Assembly (NCBI RefSeq): GCF_001011035.1
Contig: NZ_CP011492.1
Location: forward strand, 682,001 to 746,000
Origin: Streptomyces sp. CNQ-509
GTDB taxonomy: Bacteria > Actinomycetota > Actinomycetes > Streptomycetales > Streptomycetaceae
Length of the DNA: 64,000 bases
Direction: 5' to 3'
The notes below the pieces were generated by a model that searched no databases, was not told the DNA's origin, and worked only from the letters and a program-made list of their open reading frames with translations. Position numbers and translations under genes: made by a program. How positions within the stretch are numbered: position 1 is the stretch's first letter; the number at the start of each line of letters is the position of its first letter. Below are positions 54,973 through 62,022 of the stretch, piece after piece.

Positions 54973-55876
54973 CCGGGCCCGCGCCGGGCCGCGCACCGCC
55001 CGCCCGCGGCGCGCGACCGGTGACGACCGTCGCCGCCAGGTCCGCGCACACCGCCGTGTGCGCCGTCAGCCCGGCGGCGGCGACGGCCGCGCGGGTACGG
55101 GGCTCCTGCCGCCCGCTCGTCTCCACGAGCAGCAGCCCGCCGGGCGCCAGCCACTCCGGGGCCGCCGCGATCACGCGGCGCTGCACGTCGAGCCCGTCGG
55201 CGCCGCCGTCCAGCGCGGTCAGCGGCTCGTGGTCGCGGGCCTCGGGCGGCAGGAACGGGACCTCGGCGGTGGGCACGTACGGGGCGTTGGCGACGAGCAC
55301 GTCGACGCGGCCGCGGAGGTGTCCGGGCAGCGGCGCGTACAGGTCGCCCTCGTAGACGGTGCCGCCGGGCCCGACGTTGAGCCGGGCGCAGCGGACCGCG
55401 GCCGGGTCGACGTCGGCGGCGTGCAGCTCGGCGCCGGGCACGGCGGCGGCAATGGCGGCACCGATGGCGCCGGAGCCGCAGCACAGGTCGAGCACGACGG
55501 GGCATGCGGCGGTCGCCGCCGCCTCTGCGGCGTGCCGGACCAGGAACTCGCTGCGCCTGCGGGGTACGAACACGCCGGGCTCGACGGCGATGTGCAGCCC
55601 GCAGAACTCGGCCCGGCCCAGAACCTGTTCCAGCGGCCACCCGGCGACGCGGCGGGCGACGAGGGCGTCCAGCTCGGCGGGGGTGGAGGCGGCGGCCCGG
55701 AGGAGACGGGCCTCGTCCTCGGCGAAGACGCAGCCGGCGGCGCGGAGGCGGGCCACCAGCGGGGCCGGAGGGCCGGGCCGGTGAGGCGGGGGCTGGGGCG
55801 GTGCGGGTTCCTGTGGGCGTCCTTCGTGCCGTGCGGGTTCGTGGTGCGGGGCGTTCCGCTGCGGGGTCTCTGGCAC
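54941..55876 (-). CDS. PrmC/HemK-like putative protein-(glutamine) methyltransferase
   Basis: A 311-residue HemK-family methyltransferase. A Pro-rich N-terminus of ~40 residues precedes the helical domain ('VARLRAAGCVFAEDEARLLR', 'DALVARRVAGWPLEQVLGRA'). The SAM motif is 'VVLDLCCGSGAIGAAIAAAV'. The substrate motif reads 'VDVLVANAPYVPTAEV', with NAPY in place of the PrmC NPPY; this points to the actinobacterial PrmC paralogue group rather than the release-factor enzyme itself. GTG 55876 is used; a later in-frame GTG near residue 41 would remove the Pro-rich extension. Transcribed just after the DNA polymerase gene (40-base gap). Confidence 0.88.
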   Translation of the reverse strand: MPETPQRNAPHHEPARHEGRPQEPAPPQPPPHRPGPPAPLVARLRAAGCVFAEDEARLLRAAASTPAELDALVARRVAGWPLEQVLGRAEFCGLHIAVEPGVFVPRRRSEFLVRHAAEAAATAACPVVLDLCCGSGAIGAAIAAAVPGAELHAADVDPAAVRCARLNVGPGGTVYEGDLYAPLPGHLRGRVDVLVANAPYVPTAEVPFLPPEARDHEPLTALDGGADGLDVQRRVIAAAPEWLAPGGLLLVETSGRQEPRTRAAVAAAGLTAHTAVCADLAATVVTGRAPRAGGARPGAGPATRTPAPGAA

Positions 55877-55916
55877 GTACCCGTTCTACCTCGTGGCCCG
55901 TACGCTCCGCCCCTCC

Positions 55917-57587
55917 TTATCTCGCATCCGCGTAGCACTCCACCACCGCCGTCGTGAACGAGAACACCACCGGCGTCTGGCCGAACATCACCTCCCCCGC
56001 CCGCGCCGACGCCACCGCCAGCGCCTTCTCCACCGCCGGCGCCTCCGCCTCCGGGCAGTGCACGATCACCTCGTCGTGCTGGAAGAACACCAGCTCCGCC
56101 CGCATCCCCGCCAGCTCCTGGCGCAGCGCCGCCAGCAGGCACAGCGCCCACTCCGCCGCGCTCGCCTGCACCACGAAGTTGCGCGTGAAGCGGCCCCGCG
56201 CCCGCGCCGCGGCGCCCCCGCGGGCCGCCGCCCCGCCCCCGTCGTCCTCCTGCGGCAGCCCCGCCTCGCCGTCGTCCGCCGCCTCCGACGGCGCGCACGT
56301 ACGGCCCAGATGGCTGCGGACGAGCCGGCCCTCCTCGCCGGCGCGGGCGGCCTCGTCCACGTACGCCACCGCGGCGGGGAAGCGGCGGCGCAGATCCGCC
56401 AGGTACGTCAGCGCGTCGCCGGAGGTCTGACCGTAGATCGCGCCCAGCAGCGCCAGCTTCGCCTCCGCGCGCCCGCCGGCGAACGCGCGGGCGGCCAGCG
56501 CCTCGTACAGATCCCTGGTACCGTCCGCCGCCGCCATCAGCCCCGCGTCACCCGAGACGGCCGCCAGCACCCGCGGCTCCATCTGGTCGGCGTCGGCGAC
56601 CACCAGCCGCCAGCCCTCGTCCGCGACCACCGCGCGGCGCACCACCCGCGGGATCTGCAGCGCGCCGCCGCCGTGCGTGGTCCAGCGTCCCGACATGGCA
56701 CCCCCCGGCAGGTACTCGGGGCGGAACCGGCCGCCGTGCACCCAGGTCTGGAGCCAGGACCAGCCGTGGGCGGTATGCAGCCGGTACAGCTTCTTGTACT
56801 CCAGCAGCGGGGCGACCGCGGGGTGGTCGATGTCCTGCAGCTCCCACTTGCGGGTGGAGGTGATCCTGACGCCCGCCTTGCGGAACGCGCGGACGACCTC
56901 CGCGGGCAGGTCGGGGCGGACCCGCTCGCCGAAGGCGCGGGACACGTCGTCGGCGAGCGCGGCGAGACGGGGCGGCTCCAGGCCGCCCGGGTAGCGGCCG
57001 CCGAGCAGCTCGGTGAGGAGGGCGTCGTGCACGTCGGCGCGCCAGGGCAGGCCGGCGTGGTGCATCTCGGCGGCGACGAGCATGCCGGCGGACTCGGCGG
57101 CGAGGAGGAGACGCAGGCGGTGCGGGTGGGCGGAGGCGGCGACGCGATCCTGCTGCGCGGCGTGGACGGCGAGGAGGGCGGGCAGGTCGTCGGTGCCGTG
57201 GGGGCGGGCGGGGGCGGCGTCGAAAAGGGTGGGCTGGGGCTCGCCGGCGAACGAGCGGGGCGGCGGGTCCTTCGGGACGGGGAGTCCGCGGAGTCGCGCC
57301 CAGGCGGCGGCGAGGGAGCGGGGCAGGCCCCACATCCCCTCGTGGCCGAGGAGGATGGCTTCGGCGGCTTCGACGTCGTGGCAGCGGGGGACGGTCTCGC
57401 CGGCGTCGAGGAGGCGGGGGTAGAACGCGGCGGTGGAGGACCAGATCCAGCGGTCGGCGGTGGGGTGGTGGCGGAGGGCGTGGGCGGGGTGGGGGTAGGT
57501 GTGTTCGGGGCCCTGGGGGTCGCCTGCGGCGTCGACGGGGCAGACGATGACCCCGCCGCGGGGTCCGTCGGCCATGGCCCAGCGCAT
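55917..57587 (-). CDS. Compact family-A DNA polymerase ('3'-5' exonuclease/polymerase')
   Basis: A 556-residue protein of the short actinobacterial Pol I-like group. The N-terminal ~180 residues are a degenerate exonuclease-like region without clear DEDD acids. The polymerase region has motif A 'VVADADQMEPRVLAAVSGD', motif B 'RAEAKLALLGAIYGQTSGDA' and motif C 'LVFFQHDEVIVHCPEAEA', so the two catalytic Asp residues remain. An acidic and Gly/Ala-rich insert of ~35 residues ('DDGEAGLPQEDDGGGAAARG') splits the fingers region. Its length is far below Pol I (~900). ATG 57587 is used; ATG 57575 (four codons later) is also possible. The cellular role is unknown; repair synthesis is plausible. Confidence 0.88.
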   Translation of the reverse strand: MRWAMADGPRGGVIVCPVDAAGDPQGPEHTYPHPAHALRHHPTADRWIWSSTAAFYPRLLDAGETVPRCHDVEAAEAILLGHEGMWGLPRSLAAAWARLRGLPVPKDPPPRSFAGEPQPTLFDAAPARPHGTDDLPALLAVHAAQQDRVAASAHPHRLRLLLAAESAGMLVAAEMHHAGLPWRADVHDALLTELLGGRYPGGLEPPRLAALADDVSRAFGERVRPDLPAEVVRAFRKAGVRITSTRKWELQDIDHPAVAPLLEYKKLYRLHTAHGWSWLQTWVHGGRFRPEYLPGGAMSGRWTTHGGGALQIPRVVRRAVVADEGWRLVVADADQMEPRVLAAVSGDAGLMAAADGTRDLYEALAARAFAGGRAEAKLALLGAIYGQTSGDALTYLADLRRRFPAAVAYVDEAARAGEEGRLVRSHLGRTCAPSEAADDGEAGLPQEDDGGGAAARGGAAARARGRFTRNFVVQASAAEWALCLLAALRQELAGMRAELVFFQHDEVIVHCPEAEAPAVEKALAVASARAGEVMFGQTPVVFSFTTAVVECYADAR

Positions 57588-57668
57588 GAGCCCGAGTCTG
57601 CCACCGCGCACTGACAACGGGCCGGGTCGGCAGGGGTTCGTCCCCCGACCCCGCCCCTTCCCGAACCC

Positions 57669-57939
57669 GGGGGCTCCGCCCCCCACCCCGCCGTTGCGCC
57701 CGCGGCGCGGTGGGCGGATTCAGGGGCTCCGCCCCTGAGACCCCGGAGTTGCCGCCCCCAGACCCCGCCACGACGCCCGACGCACCAACGCCCAAAGACC
57801 CCAGGTGCTCCGCCCCTGCGACACCCCGGCGCCCCGGACCCCGCCGCGGCGCCCCGCCCCTGCCGTAACCTCGGCTCCGCCCCGGGCCCCGCGAGCGCCG
57901 GTGCGGCGCGGTGGGGAGCGTTCAGGGGCTTCGGCCCTG
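57669..57939. repeat. GC-rich hairpin repeat array in a long intergenic gap
   Basis: The 460-base gap between the polymerase and acyltransferase genes contains no supported gene but repeats a short hairpin: GGGGGC-TCC-GCCCCC (57669-57683), CAGGGGC-TCC-GCCCCTG (57721-57737), CAGGTGCTCCGCCCCTG (57802-57818) and CAGGGGCTTCGGCCCTG (57923-57939). These resemble the short intergenic repeats scattered in Streptomyces genomes and may also act as terminators for the acyltransferase cluster. Confidence 0.6.
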
Positions 57940-58049
57940 CGGTCACCGGGGCTGGCGCCCCGGATCGCCGTTACCGTGGCTCCGGCGTCGGCAGGTGCGG
58001 GGGCTGCGTCCCCTCCTGTGCCCCTCGCCTCGCCCCGGCGCCGTGGCCC

Positions 58050-59078
58050 TCAGTCGTCCCGCCACACCTTCCGGCGGCCGTCCCCCAGCGACGGTCTCGT
58101 CGCCTCCCAGACTCTCCGCCACTCCGCCACCGGCTTCCCCTGCTCCACCGGCGTCGACGTCAGCGGGAGCGCCGTCGTGCGGCCCTCCGGGAGGGTCAGG
58201 CGGCCCTCTTCCGCCGCGCGGAGCGACTGGTACCAGCCCAGGTCCTCCTCCGCCCACAGAGCGGCGATGTGGCGCAGCATGCGGGCGCGGAAGTCCGTGA
58301 CCGACTCGCCCGTCTGCGGGGGCAGGGGGCGGCCGAAGCGGACCACCAGGCGCGTGCCCGTGCGGGTGGGCAGGGCCTTGCCGCGGGGCATCGCGGCGAA
58401 CGTGCCGCGGACCGCCACCGGGACGACCGGGATGCCCATGTTCACGCACAGGCGCGACGCACCCATCTTGAACGAGCTCATCCAGCCGTCGTGCGACCGC
58501 GTGCCCTCCGGGTACAGCAGCAGGCTCCAGCCGTCGTCGATCAGCTCCGCCGGCAGCGACACCCCGCCGCGGCGCGAGCCGTAGCGGTCCACCGGGAAGG
58601 CGTTGAACATCAGCGCGGTGGTGATGCTGACCGCCGTCGAGGTGAAGAAGTAGTCCGCCGCCGCGCCGACCGCCGTGCGGTCGGCGATGCGGCGGGGCAG
58701 GGAGCCGAGGATCAGCGGCGTGTCGAGGTGGCTGGAGTGGTTGGCGACGAAGATCGCCGGGCCGCGCAGCGACTCCAGCAGGTCCAGGCCCTCGATCTGC
58801 GGCCGGGTCTTGGCCCACGCGTACTGCTTGAGCACCCCGCGCTGCAGGACGTTGCGCACCGCCCGGGCCGCGGGCGTCCGCGCCCACGCGGTGGGGAACG
58901 TCTTCTGTTCCACCTTCCCCGCCCCGAAGCCCGCCGCGCTGCCGCCCGGGGTGCGGTAGCCGCGCGGGGCCAGGGCCCGGCCCCGCCAGTCGCGGCCCGA
59001 CCGCACCATCGCCAGGTCGCCGCGGAGGCTCCCCCGGCCCGGCTTGCCGCCCTTGCGCGGGCCCTTCGCGCCGCTCAT
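58050..59078 (-). CDS. 1-acyl-sn-glycerol-3-phosphate acyltransferase (PlsC-like)
   Basis: A 342-residue acyltransferase. The HxxxxD catalytic motif is in 'IFVANHSSHLDTPLILGSLP', the phosphate-binding motif in 'SLLLYPEGTRSHDGWMSSF' and the third motif in 'MGIPVVPVAVRGTFA'. It has an ~80-residue N-terminal extension rich in Arg/Gly/Lys. The ATG at 59078 overlaps the stop of the LarA-like gene (ATGA). The last gene of the lipid-like cluster; it would place an acyl chain on a lysophospholipid or a related alcohol phosphate. Confidence 0.92.
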   Translation of the reverse strand: MSGAKGPRKGGKPGRGSLRGDLAMVRSGRDWRGRALAPRGYRTPGGSAAGFGAGKVEQKTFPTAWARTPAARAVRNVLQRGVLKQYAWAKTRPQIEGLDLLESLRGPAIFVANHSSHLDTPLILGSLPRRIADRTAVGAAADYFFTSTAVSITTALMFNAFPVDRYGSRRGGVSLPAELIDDGWSLLLYPEGTRSHDGWMSSFKMGASRLCVNMGIPVVPVAVRGTFAAMPRGKALPTRTGTRLVVRFGRPLPPQTGESVTDFRARMLRHIAALWAEEDLGWYQSLRAAEEGRLTLPEGRTTALPLTSTPVEQGKPVAEWRRVWEATRPSLGDGRRKVWRDD

Positions 59079-60652
59079 CGGACGGACGCCAGGGTCAGCG
59101 GCGGCATGTGCTGGTACGTGATGGAGGGGCTGGTGCCCACCGTCTGCGAGGCCAGTTGCAGCGCGTCGTTCAGCGTCGACGCCGACTGCACGCCGAGCCG
59201 GGACGCCGCGCTGCGGTCCGCGCCGACGAAGATGACCTGGCCCAGGTGCTGCATCGCGTGCGCGCCCCAGTACCACATGTAGAAGGGGTGCACGCCGTGG
59301 TAGGCGTAGCTCTTGCGGTAGAGGTGCGTGTACCACGGGTCGGTGGCGAACTGCTTCTCGAACTTGGCCTCGATGACCGCCGGGTCGGTGGTCTCGGCCA
59401 GCACCTCTTCGTAGAAGTCGATGTAGCTGGGGTGGTGCACGGGGTGGAACTCGTTCGGCATCGGGTGGTAGAAGATCCCGACGCCGCCCTCGCGCACGAT
59501 CGGCTTGTTCAGATACAGGTTGAAGAAGTAGCCGAGGCCCAGGCACATCGTCAGGATCGGGTTCATCACCGAGTTGACGTTGTACGGGCAGATGTACGGC
59601 AGGCCGTACACCGCGACGTCCGCCTGCCCCTGCACCTCGGTGAGCTGCTGGCGGTGGACGTTGCGGAGGGTGATCGGGTGCACCTCGCTCGGCGCGCCCG
59701 CGTTCACGCCCGTGACCCCGTACGGCGCCTCCGTCTTGTGCCACAGCCGGCGCCGCATCGACGGCGTCATCAGGGAGTTGCCGCGCCGGGAGGCGAGGTA
59801 GGCCGCCTGGTCGCCGTAGTTCCACTCCCACTCGCGCTTGTTGAGGAAGCGGGTGGCGGACGGGAAGGTGTCGTTGTTCAGCGTCGTCTCGACGGTGAAC
59901 ACCTTGACCTGGCCGCCGATCAGGTCGTGCATGCGGTTGTACGAGTGGTGCATGGCCGACTTCGGGGGGTCGTTGAACGACCGGGAGTGCCGCAGCGTGT
60001 GCACGTTGTGGTGGTGGCGGATGCTGCGGTAGCTGGCCAGGCCCACCGACACCGACTTGGGGCCGCCGCTCATCGCCGTCGAGGTGATGTTGACGTAGAC
60101 GACGAGGTCGCTCTCGGCCGCCCGCCGGTTGATCTCGACCTCCTCGCCCTCCGCGGTGTCGCCGAGGTGCACGAGGTTGTCGCGGTCCTCGGCGTCGTGG
60201 TTGGTGAGGTGCTGCGGGAAGAACGACCGGAACACCCGGTCGCCCACGACGTGCTGCAGCTCCGCCGGGGTCATGCGCCGGTGCAGGGCGTTGGCGGCGA
60301 TCAGCTCGACGTCGTCGACGCCCTTGACCGCCGCCATCTCCAGCACCTGCTCGATGATCCGCTGGCGTACGTCGGGCCGGCGCATCGGCGGCAGCGGGAG
60401 CGACAGGTCGTCGAAGACGATCGTCAGCCGCATGCCGGCGAAGAGCAGCTCGGGCAGGGGTTCGCTGCCGTGCGGTTCGAGCAGCGCGCGGCGGATGACC
60501 CCGTCGAGGTCGCGGATGCCGGGCAGCGAGTCGGGCGGGTAGATCACCCGGGTGCCGTGGGGCAGCCGCTCCAGCCGGAAATTCTCGCCCTCGTGCACCA
60601 GCAGGGGCGGGGTTCGTTCGTCGACTTCCAGCACGAAGCCTGGTCTGCTCAC
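59075..60652 (-). CDS. LarA/DUF2088-like protein (lactate racemase domain homologue)
   Basis: A 525-residue homologue of the nickel-pincer lactate racemase. The LarA landmarks are partly kept: 'ELIAANALHRRMTPAELQ' (catalytic His-Arg), 'FFPQHLTNHDAED', and 'STAMSGGPKSVSVGLAS', whose Lys is the residue that binds the pyridinium cofactor. However, the 'D-x-T-R-P' substrate-carboxylate motif is replaced by 'FDDLSLPLPPM', which lacks the Arg, so the substrate is unlikely to be lactate. GTG 60652 follows GAGGAGAG. The gene starts 131 bases after the dehydrogenase stop and overlaps the acyltransferase start. No larB/larC/larE cofactor genes lie in this window. Confidence 0.85.
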   Translation of the reverse strand: MSRPGFVLEVDERTPPLLVHEGENFRLERLPHGTRVIYPPDSLPGIRDLDGVIRRALLEPHGSEPLPELLFAGMRLTIVFDDLSLPLPPMRRPDVRQRIIEQVLEMAAVKGVDDVELIAANALHRRMTPAELQHVVGDRVFRSFFPQHLTNHDAEDRDNLVHLGDTAEGEEVEINRRAAESDLVVYVNITSTAMSGGPKSVSVGLASYRSIRHHHNVHTLRHSRSFNDPPKSAMHHSYNRMHDLIGGQVKVFTVETTLNNDTFPSATRFLNKREWEWNYGDQAAYLASRRGNSLMTPSMRRRLWHKTEAPYGVTGVNAGAPSEVHPITLRNVHRQQLTEVQGQADVAVYGLPYICPYNVNSVMNPILTMCLGLGYFFNLYLNKPIVREGGVGIFYHPMPNEFHPVHHPSYIDFYEEVLAETTDPAVIEAKFEKQFATDPWYTHLYRKSYAYHGVHPFYMWYWGAHAMQHLGQVIFVGADRSAASRLGVQSASTLNDALQLASQTVGTSPSITYQHMPPLTLASVR

Positions 60653-60783
60653 GCTCTCTCCTCAGTGTGGTCGCCGGCGCCTGCAGCGGGCGGCGGTGCG
60701 GGCGTCGGGTGCCCGGCGGCTGCGTACGGCGGTGGGGGGCGGCCGACTACGGTACCGGCCCCTACCCTGCCATTCGTCCCCGG

Positions 60784-62022
60784 TCAGCCGTCCAGGGTCG
60801 GATCAAAGGCGATCTTGACGGAGCCCGCCGAGCCGGCCGCGAACGCGTGCTCCAGCGCAGGGCGCCACTGCTGGAGCGCATAGCGTTCGACGTACCCGTC
60901 CAGGGGCGCGGTGGCGGCGAGCTGCACCGCCTTGTCGAAGTCGGTGCCGGCGCGGCCGTCGGGGCCCGCGTCCGGGTCGTCCGGGGTGACGTCCTCGCGG
61001 CGTCTGGTCGTGTACGCGCCGACGAGGCTCAGCTCCCGGTACCAGAGCGGGGTCAGGTCGGCGCCCCCCGGAATGCCGGACACGACGACCGTCCCCCCGG
61101 CCCGTACGGTACGCAGCGCGGTGTCGAGGCCGGCGCCGCCGCCGGTGCACTCGAACGCGATGTCCGCCCCGCCGAGCAGGAACTCCGACCCCATCTCGGG
61201 ACGCTGGGCGAGCGCCGAGGTCATCCGGCGGACGGCGCGCAGCGCGCGGTCCGGCTCGACGGCCTCGTCCGCGCCCAGCGCCAGCGCCCGTTCGCGCTGG
61301 TGGCCGTGTTTGGCGACGACGTGGATGGTGCCCGCCTCGGTGAGCTGCCGCAGCGCGAGCACGGTGAACAGCCCCACCGTGCCGGCGCCGATGACCAGCA
61401 CCGAGGCGCCCGGCTCGATCGGCACCCGGCGCACCGAGTGGATCGCGCACGCCAGCGGCTCGACGAGCACCGCGCGCTCGTCCGGCAGGTCGTCGGGCAC
61501 CGGGCGGAGCTGGTGCTCGTGGGCGACCATGCGCTGCGCCCAGCCGCCGCCGGTGTCGGCGCAGTAGCCGGTCTGCATGCCGGGCGACAGGTGCCCGGAG
61601 GTGATGTGGTCGCAGCGGTTCGTGTGCCCGGCGCGGCAGGCGTCGCACTCGGGCAGGCCGCGCACCGCGCAGGAGAGCACCGGGTCGAGCACGACGCGGG
61701 TGCCGCGCGGGATGGTCGGCAGGTCGTCGACGGTGGTGCCGACGACCTCGTGTCCCGGCACGAACGGCGTGGACGTCAGCGCCGCCAGATACGGCGACAC
61801 GGTGCCGTTGAGCATCCCGAGGTCCGAGCCGCAGATGCCGGACAGGCTGGGCGCCAGCCGGGTCCAGCCGTCGCCCTTGGGCAGTTCGCGCCGGTCGCGG
61901 GTGAGCCGCAGCGGCGCGAGCGAGCCGGCCAGCGAGCCGGCGGCGCGGCTGCGGGTGCGGCTGAGCCCGCGGGCGGCCAGGAAGCGCGCGGGCGAACGGT
62001 GGTACTGAAGCGCCAGGCTCAT
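60784..62022 (-). CDS. Zinc-dependent alcohol dehydrogenase (MDR family)
   Basis: A 412-residue medium-chain dehydrogenase. Catalytic zinc ligands are in 'LSGICGSDLGMLNG' and 'FVPGHEVVGTTVDDLP'. The structural-zinc lobe carries four Cys in 'LSCAVRGLPECDACRAGHTN' and the residues after it. The Rossmann motif is 'SVLVIGAGTVGLFTVLALRQ'. A ~50-residue N-terminal extension precedes the catalytic domain. ATG 62022 overlaps the upstream stop by four bases (ATGA). It is transcribed with the reductase/HAD fusion gene and could reduce the aldehyde or oxidise the alcohol made by it. Substrate unknown. Confidence 0.9.
   Translation of the reverse strand: MSLALQYHRSPARFLAARGLSRTRSRAAGSLAGSLAPLRLTRDRRELPKGDGWTRLAPSLSGICGSDLGMLNGTVSPYLAALTSTPFVPGHEVVGTTVDDLPTIPRGTRVVLDPVLSCAVRGLPECDACRAGHTNRCDHITSGHLSPGMQTGYCADTGGGWAQRMVAHEHQLRPVPDDLPDERAVLVEPLACAIHSVRRVPIEPGASVLVIGAGTVGLFTVLALRQLTEAGTIHVVAKHGHQRERALALGADEAVEPDRALRAVRRMTSALAQRPEMGSEFLLGGADIAFECTGGGAGLDTALRTVRAGGTVVVSGIPGGADLTPLWYRELSLVGAYTTRRREDVTPDDPDAGPDGRAGTDFDKAVQLAATAPLDGYVERYALQQWRPALEHAFAAGSAGSVKIAFDPTLDG

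Noticed and set aside
57805..58584. Plus-strand open frame of 259 codons across the repeat gap and the acyltransferase gene
   Set aside because: It runs over GC hairpin repeats and antisense to conserved acyltransferase motifs; the product is Pro/Ala/Arg-rich without any family feature.
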